Of a stretch of 34,009 bases of DNA, positions 8,461-16,738 are shown piece by piece. Position 1 is the stretch's first letter. Each line of letters begins with the position of its first letter. The position numbers and the translations under genes are program-made. This stretch comes from JBJFGR01 sp051892875 (lineage in GTDB: Bacteria; Pseudomonadota; Gammaproteobacteria; Enterobacterales; Succinivibrionaceae). The notes below the pieces were generated by a model that saw only the letters and a program-made list of their open reading frames with translations, ran no database searches and had not been told where the DNA came from. The DNA lies in the NCBI GenBank assembly GCA_051892875.1, contig JBJFGR010000126.1:1-34009 (forward strand), written 5' to 3'.

Positions 8461-9564
8461 CTAAATTAATACTAAATCATCTCTATGTATCGCAACACTG
8501 CCATGACCATACCCTAAGATGCTTTCAATTTCTTCTGAATTATGACGAGCAATAGAACGTAACTCTCTACTGTTATAACGAACAATTCCTCTCCCAATTG
8601 TTCGATTATCACTATCCAATATAAGAACAACTTCTCCCCGTAGAAAATCTCCAGATATTGATAAAATACCTTTAGGTAACAAGCTTGAACCATTTAATAA
8701 TAAAGCATTGACAGCACCCATATCAATTTTTATAGAGTTTTTTGGTTTTGGTCCTGCTAAAATCCATGATTTTTTAGCTTCTAACGGAGAACTTTGAGCT
8801 TTAAATACGGTACCTTCGAATTCACCATCCACAATTCTTTCTATAATACTAGGATCATCACCTGATGCTATAACAACTTCTATACCACTTCTGGTTGCAA
8901 CTTCCGCAGCTTGAAGTTTTGTTGCCATCCCACCTGTACCTAAACCACTAATACTATCACCTGCTAATGCTTTAATTTCTGGAGTTATTTCTTTTACTTC
9001 TTTTATTAAAGTAGCATTTTTATCTTTACGAGGATCTGCGGTATACAATCCTTTTTGATCTGTTAATAAAATTAGGATATCTGCGTCAGCTAGAATAGCA
9101 GCCCTAGCGGATAAATTGTCATTATCCCCAACTTTAATTTCTGAAGTTGCTACCGCATCATTTTCATTTATGATCGGAATAATATCCATAGAAATTAGAG
9201 CATTCAACACATCCCTAGCATTTAAAAATCTTTCTCTATCTTCTAAATCAGCTCTTGTTAATAGAATTTGACCAATATGTAATCCATATATCTCAAAAAG
9301 TTGTTGCCACTTATGCATTAACACATTCTGACCAACAGAAGCAAACATTTGCTTATAGGCAAGAGTTTTTGAGACACTTGGATAACCTAATGCTTCTCTT
9401 CCTGCAGCCATAGCTCCTGAGCTTACAACCACGACATGATTACCTTTTTTAACAATATTTGCTAGAGCCCTAACAACTTCTATCATGTGTGCAGAATTTA
9501 GTTTCTTTGTACCTGATGTTAACATAGAGGTACCAAATTTAACAACAACTGTACGTGATTTCAC
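8461..9564 (-). CDS. proB: Glutamate 5-kinase
   Basis: First and regulated enzyme of proline biosynthesis: ATP-dependent phosphorylation of glutamate. Its length of 367 equals E. coli ProB. The amino-acid kinase domain shows VVKFGTSML (7-15), SSGAMAAGRE (48-57), INEND (132-136), GDNDNLSARAA (146-156) and LLTDQKGLY (166-174). A PUA domain fills about 275-360, as in the feedback-inhibited enterobacterial type. The start codon is GTG (9562-9564), with AGGTG 5 bp upstream. Spacing to proA is 18 bp. Only about 32 bp separate this start from the serC terminator hairpin, so no separate complete promoter fits in the gap. Confidence 0.97.
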   Translation of the reverse strand: MKSRTVVVKFGTSMLTSGTKKLNSAHMIEVVRALANIVKKGNHVVVVSSGAMAAGREALGYPSVSKTLAYKQMFASVGQNVLMHKWQQLFEIYGLHIGQILLTRADLEDRERFLNARDVLNALISMDIIPIINENDAVATSEIKVGDNDNLSARAAILADADILILLTDQKGLYTADPRKDKNATLIKEVKEITPEIKALAGDSISGLGTGGMATKLQAAEVATRSGIEVVIASGDDPSIIERIVDGEFEGTVFKAQSSPLEAKKSWILAGPKPKNSIKIDMGAVNALLLNGSSLLPKGILSISGDFLRGEVVLILDSDNRTIGRGIVRYNSRELRSIARHNSEEIESILGYGHGSVAIHRDDLVLI

Positions 9565-9596
9565 TATCGCACCTATTTATTTATTTAATTTTAAAA

Positions 9597-9619
9597 AAAA
9601 GGGAGTTTATCTCCCTTTT
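9597..9619 (-). terminator. serC terminator
   Basis: AAAAGGGAG (9597-9605) and CTCCCTTTT (9611-9619) form a 9-bp stem around a 5-nt loop. On the minus strand the stem is followed by a run of T (complement of the A-run ending at 9600). It lies 20 bp after serC and immediately before proB. Confidence 0.85.
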
Positions 9620-9638
9620 ATTGTTCTGTATTAGGTTA

Positions 9639-10724
9639 TTACTTATGAGCCTTAGCAAACTTATCCATAAATTCAACTAAAGCCTTAACCCCTTCAATTG
9701 GCATAGCATTATAAATACTTGCGCGCATACCACCTAATACACGATGTCCCTTTAATCCTGACAAGTTTGCTTCTTTTGCCTGTGCCAAGAATTCAGCTTC
9801 TAATTCCTTATTATTCAAGAAGAAAGGAACATTCATTCTTGAACGGAACTCTGTAGCCACATTGTTTGAATAAAAATCACTGCTATCAATGTAATCGTAT
9901 AAATAGTTAGCTTTAGCTATATTTTTTTCTTCTATAGCTTTTACGCCACCAATTTCCTTTAACCACTTGAATACTAAACCAGATAAGTACCAAGCAAAAG
10001 TATTTGGTGTATTAAACATTGAATCATGTTCTAATGTTACTTTAAAATCAGAAATTGCTGGAGTAAAAGGTGCAGCATGACCTATTAAATCTTCCCTTAT
10101 AATTACTATCGCAAAACCTGATGGACCAATATTCTTTTGAGCACCTGCGTAAATAATACCATACTTAGTTATATCTATTTCACGAGAAAGAATACAAGAT
10201 GAAGCATCAGCAATTAATGGCTTATCCCCTGTATCTAAATCCTTAAAAACTTCAATACCATGAATAGTTTCATTTAAACAAACGTGAACATACTTTGCAT
10301 CATCACTAATCTTAATCTTATTATAATCAAGGATAACTTTACCGTCAGCATCTAAAGAGTCAATCTTAATTTCATTAACATTTGTGTACTTCTTAGCTTC
10401 AGTAGCTGCATAACCTGACCAAGCACCTAACAATAAGTAGTCAGCAACGCCCTTTGGATCTGCTAAATTCATTGGAACATTAGCAAACATACCTCTACCA
10501 CCACCATGCATAAATAACACTTTGTAATTATCTGGTAAAGCCAAAAGATCACGTAAATCTTGAACAGCTTCTTCAGCTACAGCCATATATTCTTTTGAAC
10601 GATGAGACATTTCAATAACGCTTACACCCATATTATTGAAATTAACAAACTCTTTTTGAGCTCTTTGCATAACAGCTTCAGGCAACATAGCCGGACCTGC
10701 TGAAAAATTATAAACTTTACTCAT
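9639..10724 (-). CDS. serC: Phosphoserine aminotransferase
   Basis: PLP enzyme that makes 3-phosphoserine from 3-phosphohydroxypyruvate for serine biosynthesis, and acts on the homologous step of pyridoxal phosphate synthesis in gammaproteobacteria. It has 361 residues (E. coli 362). The N-terminal YNFSAGPAMLP (5-15), SHRSKEY (40-46), MHGGGRGMF (72-80), the substrate/PLP region IADASSC (171-177) and the Schiff-base lysine in GAQKNIGPSG (K197) are present. It is a single-gene unit between the gyrA terminator and its own terminator. AAGG precedes the ATG by about 10 bp. A promoter was not resolved in the short AT-rich gap to gyrA. Confidence 0.97.
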   Translation of the reverse strand: MSKVYNFSAGPAMLPEAVMQRAQKEFVNFNNMGVSVIEMSHRSKEYMAVAEEAVQDLRDLLALPDNYKVLFMHGGGRGMFANVPMNLADPKGVADYLLLGAWSGYAATEAKKYTNVNEIKIDSLDADGKVILDYNKIKISDDAKYVHVCLNETIHGIEVFKDLDTGDKPLIADASSCILSREIDITKYGIIYAGAQKNIGPSGFAIVIIREDLIGHAAPFTPAISDFKVTLEHDSMFNTPNTFAWYLSGLVFKWLKEIGGVKAIEEKNIAKANYLYDYIDSSDFYSNNVATEFRSRMNVPFFLNNKELEAEFLAQAKEANLSGLKGHRVLGGMRASIYNAMPIEGVKALVEFMDKFAKAHK

Positions 10725-10780
10725 TTTAGGTTAACCTTAAGTTTTTATAAAAAATATTAAAAAAATTCTATACTAAAAAA

Positions 10781-10804
10781 TTAAGCAAGTTTTACCTTGC
10801 TTAA
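10781..10804 (-). terminator. gyrA terminator
   Basis: TTAAGCAAG (10781-10789) pairs perfectly with CTTGCTTAA (10796-10804) across a 6-nt loop. The A-run at 10775-10780 becomes the T-tract on the minus strand, 8 bp after the gyrA stop. Confidence 0.85.
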
Positions 10805-10811
10805 TTACAAA

Positions 10812-13643
10812 TTATTCTTCAGAGGTATTCTGCTGTTCATTATCGTTAGTATCGATAACATCACTATTATTTAGGACTTCAGCATCAACAATTTCTGCTT
10901 GATCTGAAATATCTTCTTCAGCAACACGTTGAAGAGTAACAAGTTTCAAGTTATCGTCTAACTTAATTAAACGAACACCTTGAGCAGTTCTTCCAACTGT
11001 ACCTATTTGTTTAACATAAGTTCTAACTAAAATACCTGCAGAATTTACAAGTACAATTTGATCATTTTCGTTTGCTTGAACAACACCTATTAATTTACCA
11101 TTACGCGCTGAAGTCTTTATTGCAATAACACCTTTACAATTACGGCTACGTAACGGGAATTCAGACACTAAAGTACGTTTACCAAAACCATTTTCACAAG
11201 CTAAAATGAATGATTCTATTGACGGATCAACAACAATCATACTTACTAGGGTTGTACCAGGTCTCAACCTAATTCCTCTAATACCTCTTGATGTTCTTCC
11301 TGTAGGTCTTACACCTGTATATTTAACTTTAGCAACATCTGAATTCTCATTATTAGATGTTTCTAAAGTTTCAGAAATTTCAACATCTTCAACATTATCT
11401 GAATCATCATCAGTTTCAATGTCAATATCAGATTCAGTGTCGTTATCATCAACTTCAGATTCAGCTTCAACTTCATTATTAATTGGATAATATTCATTGA
11501 AACAACAAGCATAACCATCTGAACTAAACAAAGCAATAGTATCATTACCTGAAGTTAATACAACATTAATTAGTTCATCACCTTCATCAAGATTTATCGC
11601 TTTTAACCCATTAGATGCAACTCGACGGAAAGCATATAAATTTGTCTTTTTTACAAGACCGTTAGCAGTTGCAAAAAATAAATAACGTTCTTTATCAAAT
11701 TCATTAACAGGTAAAATTACTTTAACTTTTTCATTTTCCTGTATACGTAACAAGTTAACAATTGGTCTACCCTTTGATTGAGAGTTTGCCAATGGTAAAT
11801 CATATACATTTAATGAAAATACTCTACCTAAGGACGTAAAGCACATAACAGTATCGTGTGTATTAACAACATACATACTGTCGATTGAATCATCCTCCTT
11901 CATCTTAGTTACTCTTCTACCTCTGCCTCCGCGTTTTTGCGCATCATATTCAGCTAAAGGTTGATACTTTATGTAACCTTCATTAGATAGAGTTATTACT
12001 GCTGATTCTGAAACTATCAAATCTTTCTTTGTTATTTCAGATGTATCGCGTTCAATAATACTCTTACGCTTATCACCATAAGTTTCTAAAATATAAGTCA
12101 ATTCATCTCTAATTACAGACATTAACTTAGGTTCTGATGAAAGAATAAATAAAAATTCTTTTATCTTTACAACAAGATCTTTATATTCGTCTACAATCTT
12201 TGTGTATTCAAGACCAGTCAATCTGTGTAATTGCATTTCCAAAATAGCATTAGTTTGGTCTAATGATAAATAATATAAACCATTGTGACAACCATACTGT
12301 TCCGGTAATTCATCAGGACGACACAATTCTTTTCCATCTGTAGCTCTTTCAATTAATGAGTCTAGCTGACCATAACTCCAGCCTTTCTTCATCAAATTAT
12401 CACGTGCTGTGTTTTTATCAGCACTTGATTTGATAATAGCAATTATTTCATCTATGTTATTTAATGCTACAGCAAAAGCTTCTAATCTATGAGCTCTTTC
12501 CCTTACTTTCTTTAAATCAAACACTGTTCTACGTGTTACAATTTCACGTCTATGTTTGATAAATGCATTTATAATCTGCTTTAGTGATAAAACTTCTGGA
12601 TGATTATCAACAAGGGCTAACATATTAATTGGGAAAGTTATCTGCATTCTTGTTTGTTTATACAATTTATTAAGAACTATATCAGGAACTTCGCCTTGTC
12701 TTAAATTAATCACCACACGAACATCGTAATCTTTTCCAGAATAATCCTCAATAGATGTCATACCATCTATAGTTTTTTCTTTGATGCACTGATTTATTTT
12801 TTCTACTAAATCCTTCTTGTTTATTCCATAAGGAATTTCATCAATAACAATGCTCTGTTTTCCGCCTTCTTCACCTTCGATATGAGTTTTTGCCCTTATA
12901 ACTACCTTACCGTTACCTGTTTCGTAAGCTTGTCTTACTCCTGCTGTTCCATAAATAATACCACCTGTTGGAAAATCAGGTGCAGGAATATAATTCATCA
13001 GCTCATCTAAAGTAATATTTGGATTGTCAATAGTCGCTATAACTGCATTAACAACTTCTGTCATGTTATGGGGAGGTATGTTTGTAGCCATACCAACAGC
13101 TATACCACTAGAACCATTTACAAGTAAATTAGGGAACTTATTAGGCATAACTACAGGAATAGTTTCTGTGTTATCATAATTTGGAACGGTATCTACTGTT
13201 TCTTTTTCCAAATCTGCAACCATTTCAGAAGCAATTTTCGCCATACAGATTTCTGTATAACGCATTGCTGCAGCACCATCACCATCAATCCCACCGAAGT
13301 TACCTTGACCATGAATCAAAGGATAACGCAAGGAAAAATCTTGAACCATTCGCACAATGGTTTCATAAACAGCAGTATCACCATGTGGATGATATTTACC
13401 GATAACATCACCAACTATACGTGCAGATTTTTTAGTTCCTGTGCCATAAAAATTTTTCAGCTTATACATTGCGTATAAAGTACGACGATGAACAGGCTTA
13501 AGTCCATCACAAACATTAGGCAAAGCTCTGTCAACAATTACACTCATTGCATAATTGATAAAAGCAGTTTTCAATTCCTCTGTAATCTTCACATTTTCAA
13601 CATTAGAAGATAAAATTTGCTGAGGTGTTGAATTATCACTCAT
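10812..13643 (-). CDS. gyrA: DNA gyrase subunit A
   Basis: Breakage-reunion subunit of DNA gyrase; with GyrB it introduces negative supercoils. The 943-residue protein has the catalytic Tyr129 in AAMRYTE (E. coli Y122, offset +7), the quinolone-resistance region HPHGDTAVYET with T90 and E94 at the E. coli S83 and D87 positions, and a GyrA box QKRGGRG (569-575) that differs from the common QRRGGRG by one Lys. It is longer than E. coli GyrA (875). The main extra is an acidic, Ser/Asn-rich insertion at about 724-769 within the C-terminal DNA-wrapping domain (22 Asp/Glu in 46 residues), after which GRTSRGIRGIRL resumes the domain. The C-terminus also ends in an acidic tail. The gene runs alone from an extended -10 promoter. 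Confidence 0.98.
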   Translation of the reverse strand: MSDNSTPQQILSSNVENVKITEELKTAFINYAMSVIVDRALPNVCDGLKPVHRRTLYAMYKLKNFYGTGTKKSARIVGDVIGKYHPHGDTAVYETIVRMVQDFSLRYPLIHGQGNFGGIDGDGAAAMRYTEICMAKIASEMVADLEKETVDTVPNYDNTETIPVVMPNKFPNLLVNGSSGIAVGMATNIPPHNMTEVVNAVIATIDNPNITLDELMNYIPAPDFPTGGIIYGTAGVRQAYETGNGKVVIRAKTHIEGEEGGKQSIVIDEIPYGINKKDLVEKINQCIKEKTIDGMTSIEDYSGKDYDVRVVINLRQGEVPDIVLNKLYKQTRMQITFPINMLALVDNHPEVLSLKQIINAFIKHRREIVTRRTVFDLKKVRERAHRLEAFAVALNNIDEIIAIIKSSADKNTARDNLMKKGWSYGQLDSLIERATDGKELCRPDELPEQYGCHNGLYYLSLDQTNAILEMQLHRLTGLEYTKIVDEYKDLVVKIKEFLFILSSEPKLMSVIRDELTYILETYGDKRKSIIERDTSEITKKDLIVSESAVITLSNEGYIKYQPLAEYDAQKRGGRGRRVTKMKEDDSIDSMYVVNTHDTVMCFTSLGRVFSLNVYDLPLANSQSKGRPIVNLLRIQENEKVKVILPVNEFDKERYLFFATANGLVKKTNLYAFRRVASNGLKAINLDEGDELINVVLTSGNDTIALFSSDGYACCFNEYYPINNEVEAESEVDDNDTESDIDIETDDDSDNVEDVEISETLETSNNENSDVAKVKYTGVRPTGRTSRGIRGIRLRPGTTLVSMIVVDPSIESFILACENGFGKRTLVSEFPLRSRNCKGVIAIKTSARNGKLIGVVQANENDQIVLVNSAGILVRTYVKQIGTVGRTAQGVRLIKLDDNLKLVTLQRVAEEDISDQAEIVDAEVLNNSDVIDTNDNEQQNTSEE

Positions 13644-13730
13644 CTTTATTTCTCAAATTACTATAAAACATACAGCCATAACTTACTTTAACATACTACA
13701 AGGCACTCAAGTAAGTAATATAATTTTAAT

Positions 13731-13739
13731 ATTATAGCA
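13731..13739 (-). promoter_or_regulatory. Extended -10 promoter for gyrA
   Basis: On the minus strand TGCTATAAT is a perfect extended -10 element about 88 bp upstream of the gyrA ATG. The best -35 at 17 bp spacing matches only about three of six bases. Confidence 0.65.
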
Positions 13740-13980
13740 CATATTAACCTCTTTGAGATAACACATTTATTAATACATATGAGTATCTCTATAAAAGTTA
13801 CTATTTAAAACTACCTAAAAAACACTAATACATTAACATTTATTAAATATTTCAAGTTTATAATATCTATAATATATTACATAAAATCGCCTAAAACCTT
13901 GTATTTTTATCTTTTTTAGGCTTAAATTTGACATTCAAATATAGAGTACCATCATTCAAGAAATTGCTTAAATTACTTTT
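13740..13980. other. AT-rich divergent spacer with two dyads
   Basis: The gap between gyrA and rdgC contains no open frame worth calling. GCCTAAAA (13889-13896) and TTTTAGGC (13914-13921) form an 8-bp dyad with a 17-nt T-rich loop. A weaker 6-bp dyad, GAGATA/TATCTC, lies at 13755-13760 and 13784-13789. The first could be a terminator or operator. Neither matches a named regulator site known to me. Confidence 0.35.
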
Positions 13981-14009
13981 TTGATATACTATGAGAAAAT
14001 TATTATAAA
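13981..14009 (+). promoter_or_regulatory. Promoter for rdgC-trhP-ferredoxin
   Basis: TTGATA (13981-13986), a 17 bp spacer and TATAAA (14004-14009) form a near-consensus promoter ending 33 bp before the rdgC ATG. Confidence 0.65.
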
Positions 14010-14042
14010 TTTAATCATGCATTACATGGAGGATCTAGAGCT

Positions 14043-14948
14043 ATGTGGTTAAAAAACATAAGAGTTTATACGCTAAATCAACCTTTTGATTATGACTGTA
14101 ACAAATTAGAAAACCTTTTATCATCTCAATCTTTTACACCTTGCTCTGGTCAAGATGTCGCAAAAATAGGTTGGACAAATGTATTGGATAACCCAGAGGC
14201 TGTAAGTTTGTGTCACAAAATAGGCGATGATTACTTCTTTAAATGTCGTATTGAAAAAAAAGTATTACCAACTAGTGTTGTAAATGAATTGCTTGAAGAA
14301 AGAATTGAAGAGTTGGAAACAACTCAATGCAGACAATTAAAAAAGAAAGAAAAGAGTGATTTAAAAGAAGATGTTATTGCCCAATTGTTACCAAAAGCAT
14401 TTGTAACACATAAAGAATATTGGGTTTGGATCAACGCTAAATATAAATATGTTATTTTAAATGCAACTTCAAATAAGCTTTGCGATGATTTATTAAGTCT
14501 TCTTAAAAAAAGTCTTGGTTCCCTTGAAGTAAAACCTTTTACTTTTAACAAAGAAATCCACGAATGTTTCACTAGCTGGATTAATGAAAAACCTCCTGTT
14601 GGTATTGAACTAGGAGATGAAACCGTATTAGAGGAACTAGAAGGTGCTGGTGGTACAATCAGAGCGAAGAAACAAGATTTATTAGGTAATGAAATAAAAG
14701 TTCACTTAGATGCTGGAAAAGTTGTAACAAGCCTAGCTTTAACTGTAAATGATGATATTTCATTTATCATTGATACTAATTTTAACATAAAGCGTATTCG
14801 TTTATCTGACACTATAGTTGATGAAAACAAAACAGTTAGCGATGACCCTGCAGCTATTTTAGATGCGGATTTAACTTTAATGGCTGGAGAATATTGCAAG
14901 GTAATTCCTATTCTAATAGATGCATTTGGTGGCGAAGCCGACATTTAA
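14043..14948 (+). CDS. rdgC: Recombination-associated protein RdgC
   Basis: Ring-forming, nucleoid-associated DNA-binding protein that limits RecA-driven recombination. It has 301 residues (E. coli 303). Conserved stretches are WLKNIRVY (2-9), FTPC (31-34), QDVAKIGW (37-44), LLPKAF (115-120), LLKKSLGSL (153-161) and the family signature IRAKKQDL (206-213), followed by HLDAGKVVTSLAL (221-233). GGAGGA at 14028-14033 is one of the strongest ribosome binding sites in the window, 9 bp before the ATG. It is the first gene of a three-gene plus-strand run; trhP starts 33 bp later. It diverges from gyrA. Confidence 0.96.
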   Translation: MWLKNIRVYTLNQPFDYDCNKLENLLSSQSFTPCSGQDVAKIGWTNVLDNPEAVSLCHKIGDDYFFKCRIEKKVLPTSVVNELLEERIEELETTQCRQLKKKEKSDLKEDVIAQLLPKAFVTHKEYWVWINAKYKYVILNATSNKLCDDLLSLLKKSLGSLEVKPFTFNKEIHECFTSWINEKPPVGIELGDETVLEELEGAGGTIRAKKQDLLGNEIKVHLDAGKVVTSLALTVNDDISFIIDTNFNIKRIRLSDTIVDENKTVSDDPAAILDADLTLMAGEYCKVIPILIDAFGGEADI

Positions 14949-14981
14949 GTATTAAAAATTTCTAATATCTAGGAGAATAAT

Positions 14982-16319
14982 ATGCACAAGCCTGAGTTAC
15001 TCTCACCTGCAGGAACATTAAAAAATTTACGCTACGCGGCTGCATATGGGGCTGATGCAGTATATGCTGGCCAACCTCGTTATAGCCTACGTGTACGCAA
15101 TAATGAGTTTGACTTAGAACATCTTGCACAAGGTATAAATGAATTACATAATCTTAATAAAAAACTATATGTCGTTACAAATATTCAACCACACAATAGT
15201 AAGTTAAAAACTTTTGTTCAAGATTTAAAAGAAGTTGTTGCATTAAAACCTGATGCATTAATTATGTCCGATCCAGGATTAATAATGATTGCACGTGAAT
15301 ATTTTCCAAATATGCCACTACATCTTTCTGTACAAGCAAATACAATAAACTACATGGCAGTAAAGTTTTGGCAAAAAATTGGCTTAAGTAGAATAATTTT
15401 ATCAAGAGAACTTAGTCTTGATGAAATTTCTCAAATTCGCCAAGAATGTCCAGATATTGAATTAGAAGTTTTTGTTCATGGTGCTCTTTGTATGGCCTAC
15501 TCTGGAAGATGTCTTTTAAGTGGCTATTTAAATCATCGCGATTCTAATCAAGGTGCTTGTACAAATGCTTGTAGATGGGAATATAAAATAAAAAAATGCA
15601 TTGAGGATCAAAACGGCGATTTGATTCAACCTACATTAGGTAGTGATTTAATCACTCCACATAGTTATATGATTGAAGAACCCAAAAGAGTCGATGAGTT
15701 GATGCCATGCGATGAAGATGAACATGGCACATATATTATGAATTCAAAAGACTTAAGAGCTATTGAACATGTTAAAAAACTATGTGAAATTGGTGTTGAT
15801 TCCTTAAAAATTGAAGGGCGTACAAAATCATTTTATTACTGTGCTCGAACAGCTTCTGTCTATAAAAGAGCTATCGAAGCGGCAGTAAATGGTATTAACA
15901 ACATTGATGATTTAAAACTTGAACTTGAAAGTCTTGCTCATAGAGGTTATACAGATGGTTTTTTAGCACGTCACCCTATCGCTGATTACCAAAATTATGA
16001 TTACGGATACAGCGTATCTGATAAAAGTCAATTTGTAGGTGAAGTATTAGGTGTTACTAATGATAATTTGTGGGAAGTCGCTGTTAGAAACCGTTTCGAG
16101 GTAAATAATACAATCGAAGTTCTAACACCAAATAAAAATATGGTCATAACTTTATCTCAAATGTTTAATAAAAAACGAGAAGCTATAAATATTGCACCTG
16201 GTGATGGTCATATAGTTTACTTAAAATTAGATCTTCCTAAAGAAGACGCTAATATGGCTATCCTTGTTAGAAAATTCACTTTAGGTGAAAATACAAGAAA
16301 TCCAATAAACAATAAATAG
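14982..16319 (+). CDS. trhP: tRNA 5-hydroxyuridine synthesis protein, peptidase U32 family
   Basis: Homologue of E. coli TrhP (YegQ), a U32-family protein needed for 5-hydroxyuridine at the tRNA wobble position U34, the precursor of cmo5U/mcmo5U; the reported hydroxylation uses prephenate and depends on Fe-S biogenesis. It has 445 residues (E. coli 453). It starts PELLSPAGTLKNLRYAAAYG (4-23), has the U32 signature FVHGALCMAYSGRC (164-177), and four clustered Cys (170, 177, 193, 197) that could hold an Fe-S cluster. The first half matches YegQ better than the shorter U32 protein RlhA. AGGAG at 14971-14975 supports the ATG. A YfhL-type ferredoxin follows 10 bp after the stop. Confidence 0.93.
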   Translation: MHKPELLSPAGTLKNLRYAAAYGADAVYAGQPRYSLRVRNNEFDLEHLAQGINELHNLNKKLYVVTNIQPHNSKLKTFVQDLKEVVALKPDALIMSDPGLIMIAREYFPNMPLHLSVQANTINYMAVKFWQKIGLSRIILSRELSLDEISQIRQECPDIELEVFVHGALCMAYSGRCLLSGYLNHRDSNQGACTNACRWEYKIKKCIEDQNGDLIQPTLGSDLITPHSYMIEEPKRVDELMPCDEDEHGTYIMNSKDLRAIEHVKKLCEIGVDSLKIEGRTKSFYYCARTASVYKRAIEAAVNGINNIDDLKLELESLAHRGYTDGFLARHPIADYQNYDYGYSVSDKSQFVGEVLGVTNDNLWEVAVRNRFEVNNTIEVLTPNKNMVITLSQMFNKKREAINIAPGDGHIVYLKLDLPKEDANMAILVRKFTLGENTRNPINNK

Positions 16320-16329
16320 GTAAAACATA

Positions 16330-16554
16330 ATGAGTTGTTATATTATTCCCCAAAAATGTGTTAATTGTGAAATGTGCGAACCTGATTGCCCTCATGGGGC
16401 AATCAGCTTCAATGGAAAAACTTTTGAAATAGACCCAAATCTATGTACAGAATGTAAAGGTATTTACAATTCTCCAAAGTGTATTAGTGTATGTCCTGTT
16501 CACTGCATTAAACAAACAATAACTGAGAATTCAAAAACTAAAAACAAGAAATAA
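16330..16554 (+). CDS. yfhL: YfhL family 2[4Fe-4S] ferredoxin
   Basis: A 74-residue Alvin-type ferredoxin, an electron carrier with two [4Fe-4S] clusters. The first set is C10-x2-C13-x2-C16-x3-C20-P. The second is C39-x2-C42-x8-C51-x3-C55-P, and the eight-residue insertion in the second set is the Alvin-type hallmark. KCVNCEMCEPDCP closely resembles E. coli YfhL (86 residues), but the C-terminal extension is shorter here and ends in a Lys/Asn-rich tail. AGGT at 16318-16321 overlaps the trhP stop codon, so translation is probably coupled to trhP. This adjacency suggests, but does not prove, that it feeds electrons to TrhP or helps maintain its cluster. Confidence 0.93.
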   Translation: MSCYIIPQKCVNCEMCEPDCPHGAISFNGKTFEIDPNLCTECKGIYNSPKCISVCPVHCIKQTITENSKTKNKK

Positions 16555-16595
16555 GATTCTTCATATTTTGTCCATAATTATCTGAATTTTTGAAC

Positions 16596-16618
16596 GTTCT
16601 ATTCAAGAGCTATAGAAC
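16596..16618. other. Hairpin between converging ferredoxin and DD-peptidase genes
   Basis: GTTCTAT (16596-16602) pairs with ATAGAAC (16612-16618) across 9 nt. No T-tract follows on either strand, so a terminator role is uncertain. The rest of 16555-16738 shows nothing else. Confidence 0.35.
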
Positions 16619-16738
16619 CTGTCGAAAGCACTATTTTTTAGATTTTTATAATTATTTCTTGAATATTTATAAAAACGTACTTCATATACCAATAAACGTT
16701 ACTATATCTACGTTTTAAGCGAGCATTTTTAACTTCAT

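Noticed and set aside
11206..11490. Plus-strand open frame rich in Ser
   Set aside because: It is the antisense of the acidic GyrA insertion; its Ser-rich composition is simply the complement of Asp/Glu codons.
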